Shown here: positions 23,986-34,963 of the stretch, one piece after another
How the letters are laid out: each line of letters opens with the position of its first letter
Position numbering within the stretch: position 1 is the first letter of the stretch
From: Streptomyces rishiriensis
GTDB taxonomy: Bacteria > Actinomycetota > Actinomycetes > Streptomycetales > Streptomycetaceae
Direction of reading: 5' to 3'
Assembly (NCBI RefSeq): GCF_030815485.1
Contig: NZ_JAUSWV010000002.1
Location: 6,076,001-6,140,000, forward strand
Length of the DNA: 64,000 nt
The notes under the pieces: model-generated
Told to the model about the DNA's origin: nothing
Databases searched by the model: none
The model's input: the letters and a program-made list of their open reading frames with translations, nothing else
Made by a program: the position numbers and the translations under genes

Positions 23986-24546
23986 TCAGGCCGCCGCCCG
24001 CACCCTCTCCCGGGCCTCCATCAGCGCGAACCCCAGCAGGTTCGGCCCCCGCCAGCGCTGCGGATCCATCGCCGCCTCGTCGTCCGCCGCGAGGCCGATG
24101 CCCCAGACGCGGTCCACGGGGCTCGCCTCCACCAGCACCCGCTCGCCGGTGTTCAGCAGGAAGGCCCGCAGCCCCGCGTCCGAGGAGAACTTGTGGACGC
24201 TGCCCTCGACCACGATCCGGAACCGCTCCCGCTGCCAGGTCGCCTCGTCGAAGCCGCGCACCAGCCGCCCCTCCTTCTTCGCCTGGGCCGGTGACTTCGC
24301 GGCCAGCGCCCGCTTCTCCGCTTCCGCATCCTCGAAGAGGCGGGCCTTCGCCGCCATCATCCAGTGCTCGGCCGTCGGATAGGCGACCCCCTCGGCCACG
24401 AAGGGTGACGGCCACCACTGGCTCAGGCAGCTCGAGCCCAGCCGGCCGTCGGGCCGCGGGCGGTGCCCCCAGAAATGCAGATACTTGATCTTCGCCCCTG
24501 TCCGGACCTGCCTGACCAGGGCCTCCCGGCTGTCGATCTTCTCCAT
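23986..24546 (-). CDS. NADAR family protein
   Basis: The 186-residue protein shows the NADAR (COG3236) pattern: IKYLHFWGH, LSQWWPSPF, PTAEHWMMAAKARLF and LVEASPVDRVWGIGL, ending LLGFALMEARERVR. The family contains N-glycosidases linked to riboflavin intermediates and, in defence loci, to removal of ADP-ribose from guanine. No toxin or defence partner lies next to it here, so a housekeeping role is likelier. I chose the ATG at 24546 (MEKIDSREALVRQVRTGAK); a frame extending back to 24648 has poor composition. It is divergent from the polyamine operon. Confidence 0.88.
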   Translation of the reverse strand: MEKIDSREALVRQVRTGAKIKYLHFWGHRPRPDGRLGSSCLSQWWPSPFVAEGVAYPTAEHWMMAAKARLFEDAEAEKRALAAKSPAQAKKEGRLVRGFDEATWQRERFRIVVEGSVHKFSSDAGLRAFLLNTGERVLVEASPVDRVWGIGLAADDEAAMDPQRWRGPNLLGFALMEARERVRAAA

Positions 24547-24629
24547 GCACGCGAGTGTGGCACGCGCCACTGACAGTGCGTCCCGCCTTTTCCACTCCGA
24601 CTCGACACCTGGTCGACCCGTCACCGACA

Positions 24630-24665
24630 GATTCCGTCGCGTAACCAAAAGGCAACAACGGAATC
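24630..24665. promoter_or_regulatory. Inverted repeat upstream of the polyamine operon
   Basis: GATTCCGT (24630-24637) and ACGGAATC (24658-24665) are perfect 8-base arms around a 20-base AT-rich centre (TAACCAAAAGGCAACA). It lies about 104 bases before the aldehyde dehydrogenase start, in the gap between divergent genes. It is a candidate operator; no regulator gene is adjacent, though the PucR protein at 33-35 kb is the nearest. Confidence 0.4.
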
Positions 24666-24768
24666 ACTTGTTGGAGTGCCCTTGCTCTGTCAGGATCGGC
24701 AATCAAATCAAGCTGGAGCTACGCCAGCCGCCGCCGCGCACAGCGGGGCGAAGGCGGAGGAGAGCGAC

Positions 24769-26283
24769 ATGCAGGACCGGTTCCCCGCACAGGAACGTTT
24801 CGCGGACGGCGCTCAGTACATCGGGGGCCGTCTCCGGCACGGCACATCCGGCCGGACCCACGCCGTGATCGACCCCGCTACCGGCGAGGAGGTCTTCACC
24901 TACGAGCTGGCCGGCGCCGACGACGTCGACGCGGCGGTCGCCGCCGCCCGCGCCGCCTTCCCGGGCTGGGCCGGGGCCACGCCGGGCGAGCGCTCCGACG
25001 CGCTGCACCGGTTCGCCGCCGTCCTCGCCGACCGGGCCGAGGAGTTCGCCCGCGCCGAGTCCCTCCAGTGCGGCAAGCCGCTGAAGCTGACCCGCGAGTT
25101 CGACGTGCCGGGCACCATCGACAACACCGCGTTCTTCGCCGGCGCGGCCCGCCACCTCGCGGGCCAGTCCGCCGGTGAGTACTCCGGCGACCACACCTCC
25201 TACGTCCGCCGCGAACCCATCGGCGTCGTAGGCTCCATCGCGCCCTGGAACTACCCCCTCCAGATGGCCGCCTGGAAGATCCTCCCGGCGATCGCGGCGG
25301 GCAACACCATCGTGCTCAAGCCCGCCGAGCTCACCCCGCTCACCTCGCTGCTCTTCGCCCAGGCGGCGACGGAGGCCGGGATCCCCGACGGTGTGATCAA
25401 CATCGTCACCGGGACCGGACGGGAGGCGGGTGAGCGCCTCGTCGGGCATCCCGACGTCGCCATGACCTCCTTCACCGGTTCCACCGCCGTCGGCAAGCGC
25501 GTCGCCGAGGTCGCCACCGCGACCGTGAAGCGGCTCCACCTGGAGCTGGGCGGCAAGGCGCCCTTCGTCGTCTTCGACGACGCCGACCTGGAGGCCGCCG
25601 CCAACGGCGCGGTCGCGGGAGCGCTCATCAACACCGGGCAGGACTGCACGGCCGCCACGCGCGCGTACGTGCAGCGTCCCCTCTACGAGGCGTTCGTCGA
25701 GCGGACGGCCGCCCTGATGGAGACCGTCCGGCTCGGCGATCCCTTCGCCCCCGGCACCGACCTCGGCCCGCTGGTCTCGCACGTCCAGCGCGACCGGGTC
25801 GCCGCCTTCGTCGACCGGGCGCGTGGCTACGCGCGCGTGGTGACCGGCGGTGAGGTTCCGCAGGGGGATCTCAAGAACGGCGCGTACTACCGCCCGACCC
25901 TGATCGCGGACGCCGCGCAGGACAGCGAGGCCGTCCAGTCCGAGATCTTCGGGCCGGTCCTGGTGGTCCTGCCCTTCGACGGCGACGACGAGGGCATCGC
26001 GCTCGCCAACGACACCCCCTACGGGCTGGCGGCCTCCGCGTGGAGCCGGGACGTCTTCCGGGCGAACCGCGCCACGCGCGAGATCAAGGCCGGGTGCGTG
26101 TGGGTCAACGACCACATCCCGATCATCAGCGAGATGCCTCACGGCGGCTACAAGTCCTCCGGCTTCGGCAAGGACATGTCGGTGTATTCGTTCGAGGAGT
26201 ACACCCAGGTAAAGCACGTTATGTTCGATAACACGGCGGTGGCCCGCAAGCCCTGGCACCGCACCATCTTCGGGGACTGTTAG
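24769..26283 (+). CDS. Aldehyde dehydrogenase, gamma-aminobutyraldehyde type, in pot operon
   Basis: The 504-residue ALDH has E259 (HLELGGKAP) as general base and C293 (NTGQDCTAATR) as nucleophile, with NAD contacts APWNYPLQM and FTGSTAVG. It is close to the dehydrogenase at 12.7 kb in its motifs and should oxidise 4-aminobutanal or gamma-glutamyl-aminobutanal. I chose the ATG at 24769 for its GGAGGAGA ribosome site and family length. It begins an operon with potD-A-B-C and an FAD oxidase, which ties it to polyamine use. Confidence 0.9.
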   Translation: MQDRFPAQERFADGAQYIGGRLRHGTSGRTHAVIDPATGEEVFTYELAGADDVDAAVAAARAAFPGWAGATPGERSDALHRFAAVLADRAEEFARAESLQCGKPLKLTREFDVPGTIDNTAFFAGAARHLAGQSAGEYSGDHTSYVRREPIGVVGSIAPWNYPLQMAAWKILPAIAAGNTIVLKPAELTPLTSLLFAQAATEAGIPDGVINIVTGTGREAGERLVGHPDVAMTSFTGSTAVGKRVAEVATATVKRLHLELGGKAPFVVFDDADLEAAANGAVAGALINTGQDCTAATRAYVQRPLYEAFVERTAALMETVRLGDPFAPGTDLGPLVSHVQRDRVAAFVDRARGYARVVTGGEVPQGDLKNGAYYRPTLIADAAQDSEAVQSEIFGPVLVVLPFDGDDEGIALANDTPYGLAASAWSRDVFRANRATREIKAGCVWVNDHIPIISEMPHGGYKSSGFGKDMSVYSFEEYTQVKHVMFDNTAVARKPWHRTIFGDC

Positions 26284-26339
26284 AGCGACGACGACCGGCC
26301 GCCGACCACGGCCGACCCTCCCGAAAGGGCACCACGCGC

Positions 26340-27583
26340 ATGGCAAGTTACGAGCCCGACCGCCTGAGCCCGGCCCAAGTGGCCGCCATGCGGCGCAGTC
26401 TCCGCAACGGCAGGGCGGCGATGACCCGACGGTCGCTGCTGCGCGCCTCCACGGGAGGCGCCCTGGCGCTGGGCGGCCTCGGCGCGCTCAGCGCCTGCGG
26501 AATCCCCGCGGCCGGCAAGACCGAGGGCGGCACGGCCGCCGACGACCATTCGGCCGAGGAGAAGACCGTCAGCTTCTCCAACTGGACCGAGTACATGGAC
26601 GTCGACGACAGCGGCAAACACCACCCGACGCTCGACGCCTTCACCGAGCGGACCGGCATCAAGGTCAAGTACACCGAGGACATCAACGACAACAACGAGT
26701 TCTTCGGCAAGATCAAGCCGCAGCTCGCCGCCGGTCAGGACACCGGCCGCGACATCGTCGTCCTCACCGACTGGCTGGCCGCCCGCCTCATCCGCCTCGG
26801 GTGGGTCCAGAAACTGGACCCGTCCAACCTGCCGCACGCCTACGCCAACCTGTCGGGCCAGTTCCGCAGCCCCGACTGGGACCCGGGCCGGGCGTACTCG
26901 TATCCCTGGCAGGGCATCTCCACGGTGATCGCCTACAACAAGAAGGCGCTCGACGGCATCGAGGTGAAGTCGGTCTCCGACCTGCTCGACAACCCCAAGC
27001 TGAAGGGCCGCGTCGGCTTCCTCACCGAGATGCGCGACAGCATGGGCATGACGCTGCTGGACATGGGCAAGGACCCGGCGAAGTTCACCGACGACGACTA
27101 CGACGCCGCGATCGCCCGCCTCCAGAAGGGCGTCGACAGCGGCCAGATCCGCCGCTTCACCGGCAACGACTACACCTCGGACATCACCAGTGGCGACTTC
27201 GCGGCCTGCATCGCCTGGGCCGGTGACGTCGTACAGCTGAAGGCGGACAGCCCCGACGTCGACTTCGTCATCCCGGACAGCGGCTATCTGACGTCCAGCG
27301 ACAACATGCTGATCCCCAACAAGGCGCGTCACAAGACGAACGCCGAACGGCTCATGGACTACTACTACGAGCCGGAACCGGCCGCCGAACTCGCCGCGTA
27401 CATCAACTACGTCTGCCCCGTGGACGGCGTGAAGGACGCGCTGGCGAAGATCGACGAGGATGCGGCGAACAACCCGCTGATCATCCCTGACAAGGCCATG
27501 CAGGCGAAGTCGCACTCCTTCCGCTCGCTGAGCTCGAAGGAAGAGACCGCCTACGAGGCGAAGTTCGCGAAGCTCACTGGGGC

Positions 27584-27587
<4 letters not shown>
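26340..27587 (+). CDS. potD: Spermidine/putrescine ABC transporter binding lipoprotein
   Basis: The 415-residue protein has a Tat-like RRSLLR segment (R30-R31) and a lipobox L50-S-A-C53, then a PotD-type binding fold. The fold includes VSFSNWTEYMDVDD near the start, TGIKVKYTEDINDNNEFFGK, and YYYEPEPAAELAAYINYVCP near the end. It should bind polyamines outside the membrane. It starts 56 bases after the dehydrogenase gene and overlaps potA by four bases (GTGA). Confidence 0.9.
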
Positions 27588-28743
<1,156 letters not shown>

Positions 28744-28744
<1 letters not shown>

Positions 28745-29673
28745 TGGCGACGCTCACCGAGGCGCCCCCGCCTCTCTCCCCGACGGCGCCGACGGAGAAG
28801 CCGCCCCGCAAGCGCGGGCGCCTGACGCCGTACTGGCTGCTGCTGCCCGGTCTGCTCTGGCTGTTCGTGTTCTTCGCGCTGCCGATGATCTACCAGGCCT
28901 CCACCTCCGTGCAGACGGGCTCCCTGGAGGAGGGCTACAAGGTCACCTGGCACCTCGCGACCTACTGGGACGCGCTGAGCGAGTACTGGCCGCAGTTCCT
29001 GCGCTCGGTCCTCTACGCGGCCGCCGCGACCGTCCTGTGCCTGGTGCTCGGCTACCCGCTGGCCTATCTGATCGCCTTCCGGGCCGGCCGCTGGCGGAAC
29101 CTGATCATGATCCTGGTGATCGCGCCGTTCTTCACCAGCTTCCTGATCCGCACCCTCGCCTGGAAGACGATCCTCGCGGACGGCGGCCCGGTCGTCGGCG
29201 CCCTCAACACCCTGCACGTCCTCGACGTCACCAGCTGGCTCGGCTGGACCGCGGGCGACCGGGTGCTGGCCACCCCGCTCGCGGTGGTCTGCGGCCTGAC
29301 GTACAACTTCCTGCCGTTCATGGTCCTGCCGCTCTACACCTCGCTCGAGCGCATCGACGGGCGGCTGCACGAGGCGGCCGGCGACCTGTACGCCAAGCCG
29401 GTCACCACCTTCCGCAAGGTCACCTTCCCGCTGTCGATGCCGGGCGTGGTCTCCGGGACGCTGCTGACCTTCATCCCGGCGGCCGGCGACTACGTCAACG
29501 CGGAACTCCTCGGCTCGACGGACACACGCATGATCGGAAACGTGATCCAGACGCAGTTCCTGCGGGTCCTGGACTATCCGACGGCGGCGGCACTCTCGTT
29601 CATCCTGATGGCCGCGATCCTTTTCATGGTCACTCTCTACATCCGCAGGTCCGGGACGGAGGATCTGGTCTAA
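28744..29673 (+). CDS. potB: Spermidine/putrescine ABC transporter permease (PotB type)
   Basis: The 309-residue protein has six hydrophobic segments starting with PYWLLLPGLLWLFVFFALPM and the EAA loop LHEAAGDLYAKPVTTFRKVT near residue 210. An N-terminal hydrophilic extension of about 35 residues is Pro/Lys-rich. It should pair with the PotC-type permease as the membrane channel. The ATG shares its A with the potA stop (TGATG). The potC gene follows with no gap. Confidence 0.92.
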
Positions 29674-30474
29674 ATGCCCTTCGTCAACTGGCTCAAGCGC
29701 CATTTCGTGGTCATCGCGGGACTTCTCACGCTCGCCTATCTCCTGCTGCCGAACGTCGTCGTCACGGTGTTCTCCTTCAATAAACCGAAGGGCCGCTTCA
29801 ACTACCAGTGGCAGCAGTTCTCCACCGACGCCTGGAAGGACCCGTGCGGGGTCTCCGGGCTGTGCGGCTCGCTGTCGCTCAGCCTCCAGATCGCGGTCTG
29901 GGCGACCATCGGCGCGACCGCGCTGGGCACGATGATCGCCTTCGCGCTCGTCCGCTACCGCTTCCGCGCGCGGGGCGCCGTCAACTCGCTGATCTTCCTG
30001 CCCATGGCGATGCCCGAGGTCGTCATGGCCGCCTCGCTGCTCACCCTGTTCCTGAACCTGGGCGCCCAGTTGGGATTCTGGACGATCCTCATCGCGCACA
30101 TCATGTTCTGCCTCAGCTTCGTGGTGACGGCGGTGAAGGCGCGCGTCATGTCGATGGACCCGCGCCTGGAGCAGGCCGCCCAGGACCTGTACGCCGGACC
30201 GGCGCAGACGTTCCTGCGCGTCACACTGCCCATCGCCGCCCCCGGAATCGCCGCCGGCGCGCTGCTCGCCTTCGCGCTCTCCTTCGACGATTTCATCATC
30301 ACCAATTTCAACGCGGGCTCCACCGTCACCTTCCCCATGTTCGTCTGGGGTTCGGCGCAGCGCGGAACGCCCGTTCAGATCAATGTCATCGGTACGGCCA
30401 TGTTCCTCATCGCCGTACTGTTCGTACTGACCTCGATGGTCATCGGGAATCGCCGCAACAAGCAAAAGGCGTAA
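29674..30474 (+). CDS. potC: Spermidine/putrescine ABC transporter permease (PotC type)
   Basis: The 266-residue protein has about six TM segments and the EAA loop LEQAAQDLYAGPAQTFLRVT near residue 165, followed by LSFDDFIITNF, a typical PotC phrase. The ATG follows the potB stop directly (TAAATG). It completes the PotABCD importer. The FAD oxidase gene begins 30 bases later with its own GGGAG ribosome site. Confidence 0.92.
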   Translation: MPFVNWLKRHFVVIAGLLTLAYLLLPNVVVTVFSFNKPKGRFNYQWQQFSTDAWKDPCGVSGLCGSLSLSLQIAVWATIGATALGTMIAFALVRYRFRARGAVNSLIFLPMAMPEVVMAASLLTLFLNLGAQLGFWTILIAHIMFCLSFVVTAVKARVMSMDPRLEQAAQDLYAGPAQTFLRVTLPIAAPGIAAGALLAFALSFDDFIITNFNAGSTVTFPMFVWGSAQRGTPVQINVIGTAMFLIAVLFVLTSMVIGNRRNKQKA

Positions 30475-30504
30475 TCGGAAAAGCCCCTGTAGGGAGTTGA
30501 AATC

Positions 30505-31923
30505 ATGGCCCCGAGCGCCATGAACCGGTGGATCACTTCTCTTTCCGACGCACAGCCGGTCTCGTACTGGCTGGAGGATCCCGGGAAGCCGCACCCGGAA
30601 CCCGCGCTCACCGGCCCGGTGACCTGCGATCTGCTGGTCGTCGGCGGCGGCTACAGCGGACTGTGGACCGCCCTCGTCGCCAAGGAGCGCGAACCGCAGC
30701 GGGACGTGGTGCTGCTGGAGGGCCGCGAGGTGGGCTGGGCCGCCTCGGGCCGCAACGGGGGCTTCTGCGCGGCCTCCCTCACCCACGGGCTGCCCAACGG
30801 GCTCGCCCGCTGGCCGGACGAGATCCACCGGCTGGAGGAGCTGGGGATGCGCAACCTCGACGAGATCGAGGCGGCGATCGCCCGGTACGGCATCGACTGC
30901 GACTTCGAGCGCACCGGCGAGATCGACGTCGCCACCGAGACGTACCAGGCGGGGGAACTGCGCGACTGGCACCGGGAGCTCGAAGGCAGGGGTCTCGCCG
31001 ACGGGATCGAGTTCCTCGACGCGGACGCGGTGCGCGCGCAGGTCGCCTCGCCCACCTTCCAGGCGGGTCTGTACGACCGCCGGGGTGTGGCCATGCTCCA
31101 TCCCGCCAAGCTCGCCTGGGGTCTGAAGCAGGCGTGCCTGCGCCTGGGCGTCCGGATCCACGAGCACACCCCCGCCCTGACCCTGAAGCCCTGCGGCGCA
31201 GGCATGGCCGTGGGCACCCCCTACGGGCAGGTGCGGGCCCGGCAGGTCGCGCTCGGCACCAACATCTTCCCCAACCTGGTCAGGCGGGTGCGGTCGTACA
31301 CCGTGCCGGTCTACGACTACGCGCTCATGACCGAACCGCTGACCGCCGAGCAGCTCGACTCGATCGGCTGGAAGAACCGGCAGGGCCTCGGGGACTCGGC
31401 CAACCAGTTCCACTACTTCCGGCTGTCGGCCGACAACCGGATCCTGTGGGGCGGCTACGACGCGGTCTACCCCTACGGGGGCCGGGTGCGCGCCGAGTAC
31501 GACGACCGGCCGGAGACGTACGCCAAACTCGCCGGGCACTTCTTCGGCTGCTTCCCGCAGCTCGAGGGCGTGCGCTTCACCCACGCGTGGGGCGGGGCGA
31601 TCGACACGTGCTCGCGCTTCTCGGCGTTCTTCGGCACCGCGCACCGGGGGAAGGTGGCGTACGCGGCCGGGTACACCGGCCTGGGTGTCGGGGCCACCCG
31701 CTTCGGCGCCGAGGTGATGCTTGACCTGCTGGCGGGGGAGAGCACCGAGCGGACGTCGCTCGAGATGGTCCGCAAGAAGCCGCTGCCCTTCCCGCCCGAG
31801 CCCTTCGCCTGGACCGGCATCGCCCTCACCAAGTGGTCGCTGGCCCGCGCCGACGCGCACGGCGGGCGGCGCAACCTGTGGCTCAGGGCGATGGACCGGC
31901 TGGGGCTGGGCTTCGACAGCTGA
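30505..31923 (+). CDS. FAD-dependent amine oxidase, gamma-glutamylputrescine oxidase-like
   Basis: The 472-residue DAO-family oxidase has the dinucleotide site VVGGGYSGLWTA (45-56), GWAASGRNGGFCAASLTHG near 75-95, and the C-terminal FAD contact YTGLGVGATRFGAE. It is close in arrangement to PuuB, which oxidises gamma-glutamylputrescine to the aldehyde with H2O2. Its place as last gene of the pot operon, with an aldehyde dehydrogenase first, supports that role. No glutamylpolyamine synthetase gene is in the window, so a free polyamine or another amine remains possible. Confidence 0.85.
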   Translation: MAPSAMNRWITSLSDAQPVSYWLEDPGKPHPEPALTGPVTCDLLVVGGGYSGLWTALVAKEREPQRDVVLLEGREVGWAASGRNGGFCAASLTHGLPNGLARWPDEIHRLEELGMRNLDEIEAAIARYGIDCDFERTGEIDVATETYQAGELRDWHRELEGRGLADGIEFLDADAVRAQVASPTFQAGLYDRRGVAMLHPAKLAWGLKQACLRLGVRIHEHTPALTLKPCGAGMAVGTPYGQVRARQVALGTNIFPNLVRRVRSYTVPVYDYALMTEPLTAEQLDSIGWKNRQGLGDSANQFHYFRLSADNRILWGGYDAVYPYGGRVRAEYDDRPETYAKLAGHFFGCFPQLEGVRFTHAWGGAIDTCSRFSAFFGTAHRGKVAYAAGYTGLGVGATRFGAEVMLDLLAGESTERTSLEMVRKKPLPFPPEPFAWTGIALTKWSLARADAHGGRRNLWLRAMDRLGLGFDS

Positions 31924-32095
31924 CCCGTCGGCTGCCCCCGGCCGACGGACAGCCGGCCGCCGGTCCACCCACCCGATCCGGTGAGATGTGATCCGGTTCA
32001 CTCCAACGGGTTGCCCCGACCCGCGTAATGCCGACCGGAGACCTCCCTCTCCCTCATGACGCGTCCGCGTCCACGAGTGAAAGGGAGGTCTTCTC

Positions 32096-32548
32096 ATGGC
32101 TGGGGCGAAGACGGCTGTCGAATGGCTGGCAGCCGTCGCACCGGATCCCGAGGCGTGCCGCTGGGAATGGGAGCGCAACCCCCTGGGGGTGGCGCTGCTG
32201 CCCGCGGGCAAGGCCTGGGACGTACTCATCCTGCCGGGCGAGCTCGGCTACCCCACCCTCGACGTGCTCACCCGGATCCTTCACCGGCCCGGGCCCGTGC
32301 TGGTCGACTTCGGAGACGCCCGCATGGGGTTCTTCGTGGCGCCCGGCACGGCCGCCCGCTGGCTCGGCACCGGCATCCGCACGGCCGGGGCCGGCACCTG
32401 GATCGTCGTGCCGTACCCGGGCCGCTCGACCCGGGGTGTCCGCTGGCTGGTCCAGCCGGACGGCTCCGGCACCCTGACCGATCCGGGGCTGCTGGAACTG
32501 GCGATGCACGAGGCGGCGGCGGGACTGGCCGGCGGAGAGGACGGCTGA
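32096..32548 (+). CDS. Small cytosolic protein, primase/polymerase N-domain-like, unknown function
   Basis: The 150-residue protein has no signal or TM segment. Its composition is normal, with WEWERNPLGVALLPAGKAWD, LGYPTLDVLTRILHRPGPVL and GTWIVVPYPG. The phrasing recalls a Streptomyces family sometimes annotated as bifunctional primase/polymerase N-terminal, but I cannot see the metal-binding acidic residues that would support enzyme activity. The ATG follows AAGGGAGGT. It stands alone between the pot operon and a repeat tract, and may be transcribed from its own promoter. Function unknown. Confidence 0.75.
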   Translation: MAGAKTAVEWLAAVAPDPEACRWEWERNPLGVALLPAGKAWDVLILPGELGYPTLDVLTRILHRPGPVLVDFGDARMGFFVAPGTAARWLGTGIRTAGAGTWIVVPYPGRSTRGVRWLVQPDGSGTLTDPGLLELAMHEAAAGLAGGEDG

Positions 32549-33227
32549 CCGACCGGACACCTCCGCCGCGGTACCCGGCCGCCGACCGGGTCCGGCCGGC
32601 GCGCCTCTACGTCCCCCCGACCGGGAGGCACGGCAGATCCCTTCACGTCGGCCGCCCGTGCGGCCGACGCGGACGCATCCGGCGAGGACCGGTTGCCCAC
32701 CGCCGACTGCCCACCGCCGGCCGCCGGCCGCCGGCCGCCGGCCGCCGGCCGCCTGCCGCCCGAGCCGACGCCGACACTCTGCCTGCACCTGTGCCTGCCG
32801 CCGACGCCTACGCCTATGCCTGCACCTGTGCCTGCCGCCTGCGCCGGTGTCTGCTGCCCGAACCTGTGCCTGCCGCCGACGCCGACGCCGACGCCTATGC
32901 CGACACCTAAGCCTGCGCTTGTGCCTGCTGCCTGCGCTTACGCCGACGCTCGCTGCACCTATCTCTGCTGCCTGCGCCCACGCCCACGCCTGCGCCGGTG
33001 CCTGCCGCCTTCTGCCTGCCGCTTGCGCTTGTGCCTGCCGCCCGCGCTCTGCGCCGGTTCCTGCTGCCCGCGCTTGCGGTCTCTGCAACTGCGGCTGTGC
33101 CAGCCGTCCCTGCCTGCGCCTGTGCCGGCCCTCCGTGCCTGCGCCCGTGGCGGGCACCCGTGACGGCGGCGGATTCCCGATGGCCCTGGCATCCGTGACG
33201 GCGGCGGATTCCCGACGGCCCGTCGTG
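32549..33227. repeat. Non-coding degenerate repeat tract
   Basis: This 679-base gap between two genes holds several kinds of short repeat. A 7-base unit (CCGGCCG) is repeated five times at 32717-32752. From about 32760 to 33150 a loose hexamer of the form GCCTGT/GCCTGC/CGACGC recurs many times. The last part carries a 29-base direct repeat described separately. Both strands lack a convincing gene; translations are Arg/Gln/Ala-rich. It resembles the in-gene hexamer tract at 8.8 kb in unit sequence. Confidence 0.7.
33158..33221. repeat. Two copies of a 29-base direct repeat
   Basis: A 29-base unit beginning CCGTGACGGCGGCGGATTCC and ending CGA(T/C)GGCCC occurs at 33158-33186 and 33193-33221. 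There is one mismatch and a period of 35 bases. It lies immediately past the 3' end of the minus-strand PucR gene and may be a recent duplication. Confidence 0.8.
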
Positions 33228-34859
33228 CTACTCCGTCGATGTCGCCTTCAGCGCGAGCCACAGCTCCATCCGGACGTCCGGGTCGTCCAGTGAGCGCCCG
33301 AGGATCTCCTCCACCCGCCGCATCCGGTAGCGCAGGGTGTGCCGGTGGACGCCCAGGTCGGCCGCCGCCGCGTCCCACTGGCCGTGGCGCGAGAGCCAGG
33401 CCCGCAGCGAGGCCACCAGATCACCGCGGCCGGTCGCGTCGTGCTCGTGCAGGGCGCGCAGCAGACCGTCCGCGAACGCCTTCACCGCGTCGTCCGCGAG
33501 CAGCGGCAGCACGGAGCCTGCCGCGAGCTGCTCGTGCTCCACGAAGACCCGGCCCCTGCGCCGCGCCACCGACAGCGCCTGTTCCGCCTGCTTGTACGCA
33601 GCCGCCGCCGCGATCGGCCCGGTCGGCGCGGACAGGCCCACGACGAGTCCGTCCTCGTCGCCGGAGTCCGGACCGACGCCCCCGGCCGCCCGCGCACTCT
33701 CCAGCGCCGCCGCGTACTGCGCGCCCGCCGCCACGGCCGCGCCCCCGTCCGCGACCAGGGCCACCAGCCGGTCGCCCTCGGGCACCACCAGCACGGCCTC
33801 TCCGGCCCGGGCGGCCGCCGACTCGACGACCTCGGTGAGACCGTCGAAGGGGTCGCCGCCTCCCTCGGCCGTGGCAGTGGCGGGCGACGCCGCGTCGGCG
33901 ACGATCACCCGGAACGGGGCGTCGAGCAGACCGCCGTACAGGTCCCCCGCGACGGCCCGCGCATGGTCCGGTTCCCCCGCCAGCAGCATGCACAGCACCG
34001 CCGCGCCGATCCGCTGCTGCGCCGCGTGCAGCGAGCGGGAGCGTTCCGTGGTGAGGGTGAGCAGTGCGATGGCCGAATGGACGGCGTACCGCTCGGCGGT
34101 GCCGAGAGCCGAGGCGGTGCCGACGGCGAGCGCGGCGCGCGGGCGCCGGCCGGTGCCCAGGGAGTGCAGCTCGATCCGGTCGTCGTGCCGCTCGTCAGGT
34201 CCTGAGCGCTCCGTGCCCCCGCCGCCGCCCACCACCGCCGAGGCCGGCGCAGGCCGCTCCCGCAGCCGCTCCACCTCCGTCGTGAGCCGCGCCGCCCGAC
34301 GGCCCGCCCACTCGGGCGCCGCCGCCACGACGGCGCCCGAGGCGTCGTACAGGGCCGCCCATCCGTCGACCTGCGCGGCGAGCGCGCGGAGCAGCCCCTG
34401 GGGGCCGTCCGTCAGCGCCTGTTTCGTCAGCTCGCGCTGGGCCGCGAACCCGGCCGTGACCGCCCGGTACTGGTCGGCCGCGATCGCCGCCGACACCGCC
34501 TTGCTGATCGCGAGGAAGGGCGTGCGGCGCGGTACCTCCAGCAGGGGCAGGCCCTCCTCCTCGGCCGCGTCCACGAGGGCCTTCGGGGTGTCCTCGTAGT
34601 TGACGCCGACGGCGAACCCCAGCCCGACCACCCCGGCCTTGGCCAGCCGCCGCACATAGCGCCGCATGGCCTCGGGGTCCTCCGCGTCCAGCTTGAGCGC
34701 GGTGATCAGCAGCAGCTCTCCGCCCTCCATGTACGGCACGGGGTCCGCGAGCTCGCTGACGTGCGCCCAGCGCACCGGCACGTCCAGACGGTCCCCGCCC
34801 GCGCGCACGGTCAGTTTCAGCGCGGAGTGATGGACGAGCGAGGCGAGCGTGGGAGGCAT
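33228..34859 (-). CDS. PucR family transcriptional regulator
   Basis: The 543-residue protein has the PucR N-terminal sensor domain (about 1-125, with VRWAHVSELADPVPYMEGGE and LLITALKL) and a GGDEF-like central region. The C-terminal PucR helix-turn-helix (about 480-540) contains WDAAAADLGVHRHTLRYRMR and EEILGRSLDDPDVRMELWLAL. Relatives control purine, amino acid and polyamine catabolism. It lies between the pot operon and gabT and is a candidate regulator of either; its operator is not evident. The ATG at 34859 is the family-typical start (MPPTLASLVHHSALKL). Confidence 0.88.
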   Translation of the reverse strand: MPPTLASLVHHSALKLTVRAGGDRLDVPVRWAHVSELADPVPYMEGGELLLITALKLDAEDPEAMRRYVRRLAKAGVVGLGFAVGVNYEDTPKALVDAAEEEGLPLLEVPRRTPFLAISKAVSAAIAADQYRAVTAGFAAQRELTKQALTDGPQGLLRALAAQVDGWAALYDASGAVVAAAPEWAGRRAARLTTEVERLRERPAPASAVVGGGGGTERSGPDERHDDRIELHSLGTGRRPRAALAVGTASALGTAERYAVHSAIALLTLTTERSRSLHAAQQRIGAAVLCMLLAGEPDHARAVAGDLYGGLLDAPFRVIVADAASPATATAEGGGDPFDGLTEVVESAAARAGEAVLVVPEGDRLVALVADGGAAVAAGAQYAAALESARAAGGVGPDSGDEDGLVVGLSAPTGPIAAAAAYKQAEQALSVARRRGRVFVEHEQLAAGSVLPLLADDAVKAFADGLLRALHEHDATGRGDLVASLRAWLSRHGQWDAAAADLGVHRHTLRYRMRRVEEILGRSLDDPDVRMELWLALKATSTE

Positions 34860-34963
34860 GGGGCCTTCAGGTCGGGGGAGCGATCGGCGGTCTGATCTTT
34901 TGGCCGCCGCGTATGAACGGTCTCTCCCGATTCTGCCTCACTGTAAGGACCGCGGACGCGTCG

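Noticed and set aside
23986..24546. A defence module based on the NADAR gene
   Set aside because: No ADP-ribosyltransferase toxin or other defence gene is adjacent; the neighbours are the DUF4190 gene and the polyamine operon.
32700..33221. Possible CRISPR array in the repeat tract
   Set aside because: Units are 6-7 bases with no unique spacers; the only longer repeat is a two-copy 29-base element with a six-base gap.
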